NCBI GenBank assembly: GCA_017965425.1 | Contig: JAGCPY010000089.1 | Coordinates: 58,001 to 122,000, forward strand | DNA from: Bacteroidaceae bacterium | GTDB taxonomy: Bacteria; Bacteroidota; Bacteroidia; Bacteroidales; Bacteroidaceae | DNA: 64,000 bases | Direction: 5' to 3' | Shown: positions 1 to 8,601 of the stretch, piece by piece | Position numbering within the stretch: the first letter of the stretch is position 1 | How the letters are laid out: each line of letters starts with the position of its first letter | Program-made: the position numbers and the translations under genes | The notes under the pieces: generated by a model | What the model was told of the DNA's origin: nothing | What the model saw: the letters and a program-made list of their open reading frames with translations, nothing else | Databases searched by the model: none

Positions 1-1
1 G

Positions 2-529
2 AAAGAGCCCGTGGCTTCAAGCAGCGAGACCGAAAAGCTTTGCCGCACATGGAAACCCTATGAGATCCGCATCAACGTGCTCAAGCCCGGCGCCACCTCC
101 TGGATTGGACGTAAGGCCATTCCCGACTTCGACGATGTCAAGAAAAAGGCAGAGGAAGAAGGCTGTCACGTTGACGACGACTTCGGCAAGGGCTATGCCA
201 TCGAGCGCATCAGCTTTGACGATTGCGGCAGCTTCACCATTGGCTTCGACAAGAAGAAGAACCCAGACGCCAAAGACTATGTTGGCTCTTGGCGCTGGGA
301 GAAAGAGAAAGAAGGCCTGTTGCATTATGATTGGGCCGACGACAACAAGGGAAAAGAGAACTCCTTTGCTACCGGTGAGGCTCAGATTGAACACAAGGTC
401 GGCGAGTTCAAAGGCCAGTGCTGGCTCCACCTCAAGGGAGACATCGAGGACAAGAATGAGCATAAGATCTACAAAGTGGACCTCATCGTCTGCATGTATG
501 ATCCCAACGATCCCGACGTGAAGATTTAG
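2..529 (+). CDS. C-terminal part of an unidentified protein (5' end outside window)
   Basis: The reading frame is open to the left edge of the window, so at least 175 residues of a longer protein are visible. The GTG at position 11 is in frame but need not be the true start. The visible part is soluble-looking, rich in Lys, Asp and Glu, with several Trp and aromatic residues (a WRWEKEKEG stretch near the middle) and no membrane segment. It ends with YDPNDPDVKI. I recognise no family. A strong stem-loop follows the stop codon, so this is probably the last gene of its transcript. Confidence 0.6.
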   Translation, partial: KEPVASSSETEKLCRTWKPYEIRINVLKPGATSWIGRKAIPDFDDVKKKAEEEGCHVDDDFGKGYAIERISFDDCGSFTIGFDKKKNPDAKDYVGSWRWEKEKEGLLHYDWADDNKGKENSFATGEAQIEHKVGEFKGQCWLHLKGDIEDKNEHKIYKVDLIVCMYDPNDPDVKI

Positions 530-552
530 TAAGCAATTGCGAAACCCAACAG

Positions 553-588
553 CAAGGGACCCTTTTCACGATGGAAAAGGGTCCCTTG
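553..588 (+). terminator. Stem-loop terminator after the first gene
   Basis: Perfect 15-bp inverted repeat (553-567 with 574-588) around a 6-base loop, 24 bases after the stop codon. The T-run that follows is short (TTTG), so intrinsic termination is likely but not textbook. Confidence 0.7.
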
Positions 589-650
589 TTTGTAAAGGAA
601 ATCACCATGACGGCTGGCAGAGGATGCCAAAGGCCGTTGATGCGAACGGG

Positions 651-992
651 TTAAAACTCCATTTCGTCGAGGTGAATATCGTTGCGCGGCTCTTCGGGTC
701 GCTGCTCGACCGGGCCTTGGTTGTCGTAGATGTACTTGATAGCATCTGCCAAGCTGGTGGTGAATTTCTCGAAGTCTTCAGGATAAATGAAAATCTTGTG
801 CTTCTCAAAATTAAACTGAGGCATGTCAGGGTCGCCACTGACGATTTTCTTGCTCTCGGTGATGGCCAGGTACATATCTCCCCGGCTGCTTTGCTTGACA
901 TCTACATAATAGAGGCGTTTACCTGCCTTGATGGAGCGGGAAAAGAGGATGTCCTTTTCTTGACTCCCGAAATTGTTGTGGTTTTCTTTCAT
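651..992 (-). CDS. PUR-alpha-like DNA/RNA-binding protein (DUF3276 family)
   Basis: 113 residues from the chosen ATG (MKENHNNFGS...). The body, with ILFSRSIKAGKRLYYVDVK, then MYLAITESKK and FNFEKHKIFIYPEDF, matches the single PUR repeat of small Bacteroidota/spirochaete PUR proteins, which bind single-stranded nucleic acid. A longer frame starting at 1040 is rejected because its first codons overlap the promoter element TACATTTG (1028-1035, minus strand). The gene is divergent from nusB. Its role in the cell is not known in detail; a nucleoid or RNA-binding function is inferred from the family. Confidence 0.85.
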   Translation of the reverse strand: MKENHNNFGSQEKDILFSRSIKAGKRLYYVDVKQSSRGDMYLAITESKKIVSGDPDMPQFNFEKHKIFIYPEDFEKFTTSLADAIKYIYDNQGPVEQRPEEPRNDIHLDEMEF

Positions 993-1027
993 AAGTCTTT
1001 CCTTGAATAAATCATCGAAACTGGGGG

Positions 1028-1035
1028 CAAATGTA
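1028..1035 (-). promoter_or_regulatory. -7 promoter element for the PUR-family gene
   Basis: TACATTTG on the minus strand, matching TAnnTTTG; about 36 bases upstream of the ATG at 992. Confidence 0.7.
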
Positions 1036-1109
1036 GGCATAATTAGCCAAACAACCCTAAAAAAGAAGAAAAACTTGTCGAAAAGAGTGCATTTTTGCCT
1101 TAAAATGCC

Positions 1110-1117
1110 TACTTTTG
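1110..1117 (+). promoter_or_regulatory. -7 promoter element for the nusB operon
   Basis: TACTTTTG matching TAnnTTTG, 45 bases before the nusB ATG. A TTG at frame position 1115 overlaps this element and is therefore not the start. No well-spaced -33 TTTG was found. Confidence 0.7.
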
Positions 1118-1162
1118 CACCCTCAAACTTTGAAAAGTGCGCGTCAAGCGCCGCGAAGACCT

Positions 1163-2194
1163 ATGATCAATAGAGAACTTATCCGGCTGAAGGTGGTTCA
1201 GCTCACGTATGCTTATCGTCTGAACGGAACCCAAAAGCTGGATACTGCAGAGAAGGAACTCTTCTTCAGCTTATCGAAAGCCTACGACTTGTATATGTAC
1301 ATGCTGGACCTGATGGTGGAAGTCAACCGGATGGCCGAACGTGCCGTGGAAACCGCCAACAGCCGCTATCGCCGCTTGAAGGAAGGACTGCCGCCAAGTA
1401 CAAAGTTCATCGACAACAGGTTCATAGCTCAGCTCCAGAGCAACCGTCAGTTGCGTGATTTCGTGGAGAACCAAAAGAAGACATGGGCAGACGACGAGGA
1501 TTTCGTGCGCAGACTTTATCGCCAAATCGCCGACGGTGACATCTACAAGGAGTGGATGGCAGGCCGCGAAGAGCCTACCTATGAGCAGGAACGTGAATTG
1601 TGGCGGAAGATATACCGCGCGCATATCGTGGACAACGAAGAATTGAGCCAGCTCATGGAGGAAAAGAGCCTCTACTGGAACGACGACCGTTACATCGTCG
1701 ATGCCTTTGTGATGAAGACCATCAAGCGGTTCGAACCCAAGACAGGGGCTGGCCAGCAGCTGATGCCCGAGTTCCGCGACGACGAAGACCGCGAGTTCGC
1801 CAAGCGCCTGTTCCGTGCCACTTTGTTGGGTGGCGAGCACTACCGGGCCCTCGTCTCGCCGTTCCTCAGGGGATGGGACATCAGCCGCTTGCCCGTCATG
1901 GATCAGATCATCCTCGAGACGGCGCTGGCCGAGATCTTCACCTTCTCGCAGATGCCGGTCACGGTGTCTATTAACGAGTACGTGGAAATTACAAAGATGT
2001 ACTCCACACCGCAAAGCGGTCGCTATATCAACGGCTTGCTCGATGCCGTCTGCCGTCAGCAGATCCAGGAGGGAAAGCTCAAGAAGCAGATGCCCGACTC
2101 GCGTCAGTATCATCGTGTCGATGAATTCAACGACGACGCTCCCCAAGCCGGTGACACCCCGCAGCAAGAAGAGAAAACAGACGAAGCTCAGTAG
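1163..2194 (+). CDS. nusB: Transcription antitermination factor NusB
   Basis: 343 residues. The N-terminal half is a Bacteroidota-type helical extension. The C-terminal half (about residues 215-305) is the NusB fold with the typical run LPVMDQIILETALAEI, then INEYVEITKMYSTPQSGRYINGLL. NusB with NusE (S10) binds boxA in rRNA leaders and supports antitermination. The charged tail ends in QQEEKTDEAQ. The start ATG at 1163 is chosen because the upstream TTG lies in the promoter. First gene of an operon with yajC, ybbR, coaE and DUF5606. The length is normal for the phylum and about double that of E. coli NusB. Confidence 0.92.
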   Translation: MINRELIRLKVVQLTYAYRLNGTQKLDTAEKELFFSLSKAYDLYMYMLDLMVEVNRMAERAVETANSRYRRLKEGLPPSTKFIDNRFIAQLQSNRQLRDFVENQKKTWADDEDFVRRLYRQIADGDIYKEWMAGREEPTYEQERELWRKIYRAHIVDNEELSQLMEEKSLYWNDDRYIVDAFVMKTIKRFEPKTGAGQQLMPEFRDDEDREFAKRLFRATLLGGEHYRALVSPFLRGWDISRLPVMDQIILETALAEIFTFSQMPVTVSINEYVEITKMYSTPQSGRYINGLLDAVCRQQIQEGKLKKQMPDSRQYHRVDEFNDDAPQAGDTPQQEEKTDEAQ

Positions 2195-2248
2195 GCAAGA
2201 CATCTGGCTTCAAGACATTTCAGCAAATCACTTTTATCATTCATTATT

Positions 2249-2572
2249 ATGCAACAACTCATTATCTTCCTTCAGGCCGCACAAGGCGACGGGGGCATGG
2301 GCATGATCCTCATGCTCGTGGCTATGTTCGCCATCATGTATTTCTTCATGATTCGTCCGCAGCAAAAGAAACAGAAGGAAATCCAGAACTTCCGGAAGGG
2401 CATCGAGAAAGGTCAGGAAATCGTCACGGCTGGCGGCATCTACGGCGTGGTGCGCGACATCGACGACTTGAACAATGTCCTCATCGTGGAAGTGGCCAGT
2501 GGTGTGCGCGTGCGCGTAGATCGCAACTCGGTCTTTGCTTCTGCCGCCAGCACCGAGAACTACGCCAAATAA
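2249..2572 (+). CDS. yajC: Preprotein translocase subunit YajC
   Basis: 107 residues. A single membrane helix lies at about residues 16-36 (GMGMILMLVAMFAIMYFFM), followed by the hallmark IRPQQKKQKEIQNF and then TAGGIYGVVRDI and VRVRVDRNSVFA of the cytoplasmic domain. YajC associates with SecDF and the Sec translocon in the inner membrane. It lies 54 bases after nusB and 7 bases before the YbbR-domain gene, consistent with one transcript. Confidence 0.95.
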   Translation: MQQLIIFLQAAQGDGGMGMILMLVAMFAIMYFFMIRPQQKKQKEIQNFRKGIEKGQEIVTAGGIYGVVRDIDDLNNVLIVEVASGVRVRVDRNSVFASAASTENYAK

Positions 2573-2579
2573 CTGAGGC

Positions 2580-3575
2580 ATGGACCGTGAGCGCCTTCGC
2601 CTCCTGAGCGAGAACATCAGGTCGTTCCTTACCGGCAAGCGGAGTAGGGATGCACTGGTGTTCGTCTTCTTCGTGCTCATCTCGACGGGCTTCTGGCTCC
2701 TTCAGACCTTGAACGAAAGCTATGAGTCGGATCTCCAAGTGAGGTTGGAACTGGACAGTGTGCCCGCGGGCACCGTCATCACCACCGAACTGCCCCCGAC
2801 GATGCAGGTGAGGGTGCGTGACAAGGGCTCAACTTTGATGGAGTACTACCTCAGCTTGAAGCGCCGGACCGTTCACATCGACTTTCGCACGCACGACGAT
2901 GGCAGCACTTCGGGACGTGTCATCCTCACGCACTCCGAAATCCAGAAGCAGCTCACGGACATGCTCGACAACTCCACCCGCATCGTGACCATCCGTCCAG
3001 ATACGCTGGAGTATTATTACAACCGTGGCTACAAGAGGCGTGTGCCCGTGACGTTCCGCGGTAACGTGGAGACGGCACCGCTTTTCTATCTTTACGCGTT
3101 GCATTTCGTACCTGATTCTGTGACCGTATGGGGCGACGAAGCCTATCTGGACTCGTTGGAGTCGGTGCCGACAGTGCCTGTCAACTGGGACGGCCTCACC
3201 GCGAATGCCAGCCGCGAGGTGCAGCTGATCAGCCGTCGCGGTGTGAAGGTGGAACCGTCGGAGGTAACACTGGTGGCCACCGTGGACTTGTTCACGGAGA
3301 AGAAAGTGGAGGTGCCTGTCGTGGGGACGAATTTCCCTGCGGGCTATGCGCTCAGGACGTTCCCTGCCACGGCTACCGTGACTTTCCGCATCGGTGCAAT
3401 GGACTTCAAGAACGTGGATGCCGAGGACTTCGTGCTGGCCACCACCTACGAGGAGCTGATTTCGTCTGGCGACAGCCTCATCCATTTACGTCTGCGGTCG
3501 CTGCCCAACGGCGTGTCGCAGGTGCGCATTCAGCCCGAGACGGTTCAGTATATGATTGAACAGACGGAGGAATAA
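2580..3575 (+). CDS. YbbR-like domain protein (CdaR family)
   Basis: 331 residues. An N-terminal cytoplasmic segment and one membrane helix (about residues 22-42, DALVFVFFVLISTGFWLLQ) precede extracytoplasmic YbbR-type beta repeats, for example VPVTFRGNVETAPLFYLYAL and EVPVVGTNFPAGYALRTFP. In Firmicutes, YbbR/CdaR regulates the cyclic-di-AMP synthase CdaA. Here no cyclase gene is adjacent and the neighbours are yajC and coaE, the usual Bacteroidota arrangement, so its partner is unknown. Its stop codon overlaps the coaE start by one base. Confidence 0.85.
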   Translation: MDRERLRLLSENIRSFLTGKRSRDALVFVFFVLISTGFWLLQTLNESYESDLQVRLELDSVPAGTVITTELPPTMQVRVRDKGSTLMEYYLSLKRRTVHIDFRTHDDGSTSGRVILTHSEIQKQLTDMLDNSTRIVTIRPDTLEYYYNRGYKRRVPVTFRGNVETAPLFYLYALHFVPDSVTVWGDEAYLDSLESVPTVPVNWDGLTANASREVQLISRRGVKVEPSEVTLVATVDLFTEKKVEVPVVGTNFPAGYALRTFPATATVTFRIGAMDFKNVDAEDFVLATTYEELISSGDSLIHLRLRSLPNGVSQVRIQPETVQYMIEQTEE

Positions 3576-4195
3576 TGACGATAGGCATCACAGGCGGCAT
3601 TGGCAGCGGCAAGTCCTTCGTCTCGCGGCTGTTGGCGGAACACTTCGGCGTTCCCGTCTATGATTGTGACCGCGAGGCGCGCCGTCTGATGAACGAGTCG
3701 CCGACGTTGCGTCGGCAGCTGACAGCCCTCGTTGGTGCCGATGTCTATTCGCCTGACGGACAGCTCTGCAAGGCGGCGATGATTCGCTATCTGTTCGCCA
3801 GCGACGACCACGCCGCCGCCGTCAATGCCATCGTTCATCCCCTTGTCAGGCAGGATTTTCACCAGTGGGCGGGGCAGCGACTTTCTTCGCTCGCTTCACG
3901 GTCTTCCGTTCCAAATGTCGTCGCCGTCGAGAGTGCCCTGCTCGTGGAAGCCGGTATGGCCTCCGACGTGGACAGTGTGTGGCTAGTGACAGCCCCCGAA
4001 AGCCTCCGCATACGCCGTGCCATGCAGCGCGACGGAGCCACGGAGGTTGCCGTGCGCGAACGCATGGCGCGCCAGCTGCCTGAAGACCGTCTCAGACAGA
4101 TGGCCGATGTGGTCATCGAGAACGACGGGCGCGACCTGCTCCCACAAATCTCAGAACTTATTCATTCACTCAAAGACTCATACAACCATGCTTGA
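3575..4195 (+). CDS. coaE: Dephospho-CoA kinase
   Basis: 206 residues. It catalyses the last step of coenzyme A synthesis, phosphorylating dephospho-CoA at the 3'-hydroxyl. The P-loop GITGGIGSGKSFVSRLL is at the N-terminus, followed by VYDCDREARRLMNES, the IVHPLV motif, a VAVESALLVEAGM strand and VWLVTAPESLRIRRAMQRDG, all standard for CoaE. The ATG overlaps the ybbR stop (TAATG), and the gene's 3' end overlaps the next gene by 8 bases, so translation is probably coupled. Confidence 0.95.
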   Translation: MTIGITGGIGSGKSFVSRLLAEHFGVPVYDCDREARRLMNESPTLRRQLTALVGADVYSPDGQLCKAAMIRYLFASDDHAAAVNAIVHPLVRQDFHQWAGQRLSSLASRSSVPNVVAVESALLVEAGMASDVDSVWLVTAPESLRIRRAMQRDGATEVAVRERMARQLPEDRLRQMADVVIENDGRDLLPQISELIHSLKDSYNHA

Positions 4196-4631
4196 AACAA
4201 TTTTAGCCATTGCCGGCAAGCCAGGTCTCTATAAGCTGGTTTCGCGCGGAAACAAAAACCTCATCGTCGAGAGCATCGACGAAAGGAAACACCGTATGCC
4301 GGCCTTCAGCACCGACCGTGTCATCTCGCTGGCCGACATCGCCATGTTCACCGACGAGAAGGAAGTGCCGTTGGCAGAGGTGCTCACGTCCATCAAGGAG
4401 AAGGAGAATGGCGCCCAGTGCAGCCTCGACCTGAAGAAAGCCTCGAAGCAGGAACTCCTCGACTATCTGGGCGAAGTGCTTCCCAACTTCGACCGCGACC
4501 GCGTCTATCCTACCGATGCGCGCAAGCTCTTCCAATGGTATAACATCCTCGTCAGCAACGGTTACACCGATTTCTCTAAGCTTCAACCCACCGAGGGCGA
4601 CAACATCGACGACCGCAAGGCCGAGGCGTAA
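4188..4631 (+). CDS. DUF5606 family protein
   Basis: 147 residues starting MLETILAIAGKPGLYKLVSR. The start is the ATG overlapping the coaE stop by 8 bases. The sequence matches a small protein family widespread in Bacteroidota: a beta-rich N-terminal region (KPGLYKLVSRGNKNLIVES), then helices ending in DARKLFQWYNILVSNGYTDF. Its function is not established. The constant position after coaE suggests co-expression rather than a shared pathway. The acidic tail ends DNIDDRKAEA. A periodic 22-bp repeat array begins 14 bases after the stop. Confidence 0.85.
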   Translation: MLETILAIAGKPGLYKLVSRGNKNLIVESIDERKHRMPAFSTDRVISLADIAMFTDEKEVPLAEVLTSIKEKENGAQCSLDLKKASKQELLDYLGEVLPNFDRDRVYPTDARKLFQWYNILVSNGYTDFSKLQPTEGDNIDDRKAEA

Positions 4632-4644
4632 ACCGACGGCTGGT

Positions 4645-4748
4645 AAGGTGTGCACGTTCAGCACGGAAGGGCAATACCTTCTCTGCTGAACGTGTACACT
4701 TTTTTGCAAGAAGGTGTGCACGTTCGCGAGGGAACGTGCACACTTTCC
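4645..4748. repeat. 22-bp periodic repeat array, 5 units (family B, site 1)
   Basis: Five units start at 4645, 4667, 4689, 4711 and 4733, exactly 22 bases apart. Each has a 15-base conserved part close to AASGTNNANACSTTC and about 7 variable bases. The conserved part is a near-palindrome. The array fills the gap between two convergent 3' ends (DUF5606 and the sialidase). Confidence 0.85.
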
Positions 4749-4775
4749 ATCTCTGTGGTGAGTGCCTGGGGGCTT

Positions 4776-6035
4776 CTACTTGTACTTCCCGCCGGTGATC
4801 TCGCTGATGGTGAGGGGGCGGTAGGCCATATTGTAGCCGTTGTCTTTCTGTTCCTCCTCCCAGAAGAATGCGATGCGGCGGTCCTTCTGCTGAATCATTG
4901 TGGAGTATGCCGACGTGGTGTGGCTCACTTGCAGTCCTCGCGTCCACTGGTGTGCGAATGCGCGTGGCGAGTAGATGCCGTTCGGCAGGATTTCCTTATA
5001 GTAGATGCCGACGTCCTTGCGGCCTTCGCCGAAGGGCAGCGACTGCAACATCAGCTTGACGGCCCGTCCGCTGGCCACCTCCTTGGCATCCACGAGCAGG
5101 ATCTCGCCGTTGCACGAGTTGGCGCCGACCTTGATGCCCCCTTCGATGTCATGGCTGGCCACACATTGTCCCCACGTGCCCTGCTCCTGGTTGGAACGGA
5201 TGTCGTTGAAGTGGAAGACGTTGAAGAAGCGGCCATACCACTTGCGGGAGGAGAGGATGACGTCGCCGTTAGGCAGTTCCTCGGTCTTTGGCTCGTCGCC
5301 GTCGATGCAGGGGCTGTCGTGCCCGTCGAGGGTGGAGCCTCCCAGGACGGCCCACGTCTGTCCGAAGTCGTCGCTGTAGAGGACATAGTTGCAGGCCACG
5401 TCCTTGTCGTCCATCTGCGTGCGCGTCAGCACCGAGCAGTAGAGCCGGTAGAAGGTTCCTTTCTTCACGACGCGGCTCTGCATGATGCGCCCCGACCCGA
5501 TGAACATGGTGCGGGTGTTGGGCAACATTTGGTAGAAAGCGTCGGTGACATCCTCGGCCTTCGTCCACGAGCGTCCGCCATCGGTGCTCCGCCAACGGGC
5601 GATGCGGTTGGGGTTCGCGCGCGTACCTTTAATATATATAACGTTTCCCGTGACCGACATGCAGAGGATGTTGTCGGAGTTTCTGTCGGCGACGAGGGCC
5701 ACGTCTCCGTATCCGCAGTCGGTTGAGCCTTCGATGCCCGAGCCACGTTGGATGACGGTGTCGGGCGACCATGTGCGTCCGTTGTTTTTGCTCATACGTG
5801 CCGCAATGTCGATTTTGCCGAAACCGATGTCGAGCTGGCAGTAGCGGCGGTCAACGACGGCCAGGAGGTGTCCCTTGCGTGTCGTCGCGATGGCTGGGAT
5901 GCGGTAGGGAACACGGTAACTGTCGTAGGTTTGGAAGAGCACTTGTGCGGGTGCACCGTCCTTGACGGAGGCCGCAGAGGTGGCTGCCGTGAACGCGGGC
6001 AGCATCACCAAAAGGGAGAGAAGCAGCTGTTTCAT
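4776..6035 (-). CDS. Secreted sialidase (GH33, BNR/Asp-box)
   Basis: 419 residues from MKQLLLSLLVMLPAFTAATS, a signal peptide probably cleaved near ATSA-AS. The YRVPYRIPAIA segment is the sialidase RIP motif carrying the first carboxylate-binding Arg. Three Asp-box motifs follow (SKNNGRTW, STDGGRSW, SDDFGQTW), marking a six-bladed propeller. The family removes terminal sialic acids from host or dietary glycans in the periplasm or outside the cell. No C-terminal sorting domain is seen. A longer frame up to 6104 is rejected because the promoter lies inside it. There is no nan operon or SusCD pair nearby. Very short 5' leader. Confidence 0.85.
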   Translation of the reverse strand: MKQLLLSLLVMLPAFTAATSAASVKDGAPAQVLFQTYDSYRVPYRIPAIATTRKGHLLAVVDRRYCQLDIGFGKIDIAARMSKNNGRTWSPDTVIQRGSGIEGSTDCGYGDVALVADRNSDNILCMSVTGNVIYIKGTRANPNRIARWRSTDGGRSWTKAEDVTDAFYQMLPNTRTMFIGSGRIMQSRVVKKGTFYRLYCSVLTRTQMDDKDVACNYVLYSDDFGQTWAVLGGSTLDGHDSPCIDGDEPKTEELPNGDVILSSRKWYGRFFNVFHFNDIRSNQEQGTWGQCVASHDIEGGIKVGANSCNGEILLVDAKEVASGRAVKLMLQSLPFGEGRKDVGIYYKEILPNGIYSPRAFAHQWTRGLQVSHTTSAYSTMIQQKDRRIAFFWEEEQKDNGYNMAYRPLTISEITGGKYK

Positions 6036-6040
6036 GGCCA

Positions 6041-6048
6041 CAAAGATA
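6041..6048 (-). promoter_or_regulatory. -7 promoter element of the sialidase gene
   Basis: TATCTTTG on the minus strand ends only 5 bases before the ATG at 6035, so the transcript should be almost leaderless. Confidence 0.65.
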
Positions 6049-6173
6049 CAAAGTTCTGGCAAATCGGCGCAAAAGAGTGGCCATAATTTTCTCTGTGTGT
6101 ACATATTTGAATCAATTCATCTTTACTTTTAGTTAATAATGTTAAAACGTTAAACGAAAACCTCTTTTTGTGT

Positions 6174-6204
6174 TTGCACATACAGACACGAACCACTACC
6201 TTTG
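6174..6204 (+). promoter_or_regulatory. Promoter of rprX-rprY
   Basis: TTG (6174-6176) and TACCTTTG (6197-6204) separated by 20 bases, a good match to the Bacteroidota consensus. The ATG follows at 6234. Confidence 0.75.
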
Positions 6205-6233
6205 CCCGCAGAAACCCCATCACGAAGCACTCG

Positions 6234-7763
6234 ATGAAAAGAACAACCATCGGAATCATTAGCCTCATCATCGGCATATCTTTCTTCGGATTGCTCTTCC
6301 TGCAAGGCCGCATCGTCAAGGCGATGGTCAAGATGCGCAAGGAGCAGTTCGACGAAAGCGTGTTCCGTGCGTTGGACCAAACCAGCCGTGACATGGAACG
6401 CAACGAGACGTTCCGCTATCTGGAAATGGTGGCCGAGCAGACCGGCTTTGAGGCCGACAACCTGGCCGACCCGTCGTGGAAGCAACAGGTGGAAGAGACC
6501 CTCGAGCTGGGCGACAGCCTCTATCAGATCACGCCTTTCCGTCTGAAGACCCAGGTGAAGCACCCTTCGCAGATGCCCAAGGCCCTCGCGCTGAGGCCCA
6601 CTTCGTCCCTCGACATCGCCAGCCAGAGATTCCAGGAATTTGTCAGAAACGCCTACCTCTATCAGAAAGGCGTCCTCGACGAAGTCATCTACACCATCCT
6701 CTACAACGCCAGTGACAAGGACTTCCGCGAGCGCATGGATTTCCGCCTGCTCGACTCCAACCTGCGTGCCGAGCTCGAAGCCGGGGGCATCAACCTCGAC
6801 TATCATTTCACCGTAGCGGACGCATACGGCGTCGAGGTCTTCCGCTGCGACGACTATGACCCCGAAGGCTCTGACCACAGCTACACGCAGACGCTCTTCC
6901 GCAACGATCCGTCCCAGAAGATGGGAACGCTTCGCATCCACTTCCCCGAGCTGGACACCTACATCCTTGGAGTGGTGCGCATGATGATTCCCTCGCTCAT
7001 CTTCACCCTCGTCCTCTTCATTACCTTCTGCTTCACCGTCTGGCTCATTGTCCGCCAGAAGCGCGACACCGAGATGAAGAACGACTTCATCAATAACATG
7101 ACCCACGAGTTCAAGACCCCCATCTCCAGCATATCACTGGCCGCTCAGATGTTGGGCGACAACACCATCACCAAATCCCCGACGATGATCGACAACCTCT
7201 CCCACGTCATTGTCAACGAGACCAAACGCCTCCGCTATCAAGTCGAGAAGGTCCTGCAGATGTCGCTCTACGAGAAAGGCAACATACGCTTCAACGAGAA
7301 AGAGATTGACGCCAACGCCGTCATCGACGACGTCGTCCGCACCTTCACCTTGAAGGTGCAGCAGAATGGCGGGCAGCTCATCTCGCACCTCGACGCCGAA
7401 GACGCCGCCATCTATGTGGACGAGATGCACTTCACCAACGTCATCTTCAACCTCCTCGACAACGCCGTCAAGTACCGGCGTGAAAACGAACCCCTGCGGT
7501 TGGCCGTCACCACCGCCACACAGGGCTCCACGCTCGTCGTCACCGTGCAAGACAACGGCATCGGCATCCGTCACGACGACCTCCGACGCATCTTCGACCG
7601 ATTCTATCGCGTCCATACGGGCAACAAGCACGATGTGAAGGGATTCGGCCTCGGCCTCGCCTATGTGAAAGGAATGATAGAGCTCATGCACGGCAGCATT
7701 AAAGCCGAGAGCGAGCTCGGGCAAGGCACGAAGTTCACCATCATCTTGCCGCTCATCGACTGA
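6234..7763 (+). CDS. rprX: Sensor histidine kinase, RprX-like
   Basis: 509 residues. TM1 is at about 8-26 (GIISLIIGISFFGLLFLQG), a roughly 220-residue extracytoplasmic sensor region follows, and TM2 at about 250-275 ends in VWLIVRQ. The H-box NNMTHEFKTPISS carries phospho-acceptor His291. The N-box FNLLDNAVKY, G1 DNGIGIRHDD, F-box FDRFYR and G2 GFGLGLAYVKG are all present, so the kinase looks active. No HAMP domain is obvious. The ATG at 6234 is chosen because the promoter TACCTTTG lies just upstream. The partner regulator is 79 bases downstream. The symbol is by resemblance to Bacteroides RprX; the signal sensed is unknown. Confidence 0.85.
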   Translation: MKRTTIGIISLIIGISFFGLLFLQGRIVKAMVKMRKEQFDESVFRALDQTSRDMERNETFRYLEMVAEQTGFEADNLADPSWKQQVEETLELGDSLYQITPFRLKTQVKHPSQMPKALALRPTSSLDIASQRFQEFVRNAYLYQKGVLDEVIYTILYNASDKDFRERMDFRLLDSNLRAELEAGGINLDYHFTVADAYGVEVFRCDDYDPEGSDHSYTQTLFRNDPSQKMGTLRIHFPELDTYILGVVRMMIPSLIFTLVLFITFCFTVWLIVRQKRDTEMKNDFINNMTHEFKTPISSISLAAQMLGDNTITKSPTMIDNLSHVIVNETKRLRYQVEKVLQMSLYEKGNIRFNEKEIDANAVIDDVVRTFTLKVQQNGGQLISHLDAEDAAIYVDEMHFTNVIFNLLDNAVKYRRENEPLRLAVTTATQGSTLVVTVQDNGIGIRHDDLRRIFDRFYRVHTGNKHDVKGFGLGLAYVKGMIELMHGSIKAESELGQGTKFTIILPLID

Positions 7764-7842
7764 CAAGCGTCAAACTCCTGAGACTCATAAAAACCATAAG
7801 CCCCCTAAAACTTATTATCCAACCCTTAAAATACGAACGACT

Positions 7843-8553
7843 ATGACACAAGAAAAAGCCAAACTGAGAATCCTCCTTTGCGAGGACGATGAGAGCCTCG
7901 GAATGCTCTTGCGTGAATATTTGCAGGCTAAAGGCTACGACGCTGACCTGCAGCCCGATGGAGAAGCCGGTTACAAGGCTTTCCTGAAAAACCCCTATGA
8001 CATGTGCGTGCTCGATGTGATGATGCCCAAGATGGATGGCTTCTCTCTCGCCACTGAGATTCGGCAGGTCAATCAAGACATTCCCATCATCTTCCTCACG
8101 GCCAAGAACCTCAAGGAAGACATCTTCGACGGCTTCAAGCTTGGAGCAGACGACTACATCACAAAACCTTTCTCAATGGAGGAACTCGTCCTGAGAATGG
8201 AAGCCATTCTCCGTCGCGTCCACGGGAAACAAACCAAGACCGTCTCCGTCTATCATATCGGCAAGTTCACTTTCGACACCAAGCGCCAGATTCTGAGCAT
8301 CGGAGACCAGCAGACCAAACTCACCACCAAGGAGAGCGAGCTGCTCATCCTCCTGTGTGCACACGCTAATGAGGTGCTTCAACGCGAACTCGCCCTGAAG
8401 ACCATCTGGATCGACGACAACTATTTCAACGCACGGTCGATGGATGTTTACATTACCAAGTTGCGTAAACACCTCAAGGACGACCCCGACATCGAAATCA
8501 ACAATGTCCACGGCAAGGGCTACCGGCTCATTGCACAGATGGAGGAAGAATGA
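7843..8553 (+). CDS. rprY: Response regulator, OmpR family, RprY-like
   Basis: 236 residues. The receiver domain (about 8-125) has the acidic pair in LLCEDDES, phospho-acceptor Asp58 in VLDVMMPKMDG, Thr/Ala in FLTAKN and Lys in ITKPFS. The C-terminal winged helix (about 140-235) contains LTTKESELLILLCAHANEVL and RSMDVYITKLRKHL, typical of OmpR/PhoB DNA-binding domains. It is co-oriented with the kinase and presumably phosphorylated by it. In Bacteroidales RprY has been linked to stress and sodium or oxidative responses; targets here cannot be read from the sequence. Confidence 0.9.
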   Translation: MTQEKAKLRILLCEDDESLGMLLREYLQAKGYDADLQPDGEAGYKAFLKNPYDMCVLDVMMPKMDGFSLATEIRQVNQDIPIIFLTAKNLKEDIFDGFKLGADDYITKPFSMEELVLRMEAILRRVHGKQTKTVSVYHIGKFTFDTKRQILSIGDQQTKLTTKESELLILLCAHANEVLQRELALKTIWIDDNYFNARSMDVYITKLRKHLKDDPDIEINNVHGKGYRLIAQMEEE

Positions 8554-8569
8554 AACACACCCATAAAGA

Positions 8570-8597
8570 AAAGGCCGCGCATCGCGCGGCCTTTTCT
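8570..8597. terminator. Bidirectional intrinsic terminator
   Basis: A GC-rich palindrome (AAAAGGCCGCGC, 4-base loop, GCGCGGCCTTTT) with A- and T-runs on either side. It lies between the convergent 3' ends of rprY and the 58-residue membrane protein gene and can serve both. Confidence 0.9.
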
Positions 8598-8601
8598 TGT
8601 G

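Noticed and set aside
993-1040. An N-terminal extension of the PUR protein
   Set aside because: Its first codons overlap the promoter TACATTTG.
1115-1162. An N-terminal extension of NusB starting at TTG 1115
   Set aside because: The TTG lies within the promoter element TACTTTTG.
4645-4748. A short CRISPR-like array
   Set aside because: The conserved part is only 15 bases, the variable part is 7, and there are no cas genes in the window. The spacing is far too short for CRISPR.
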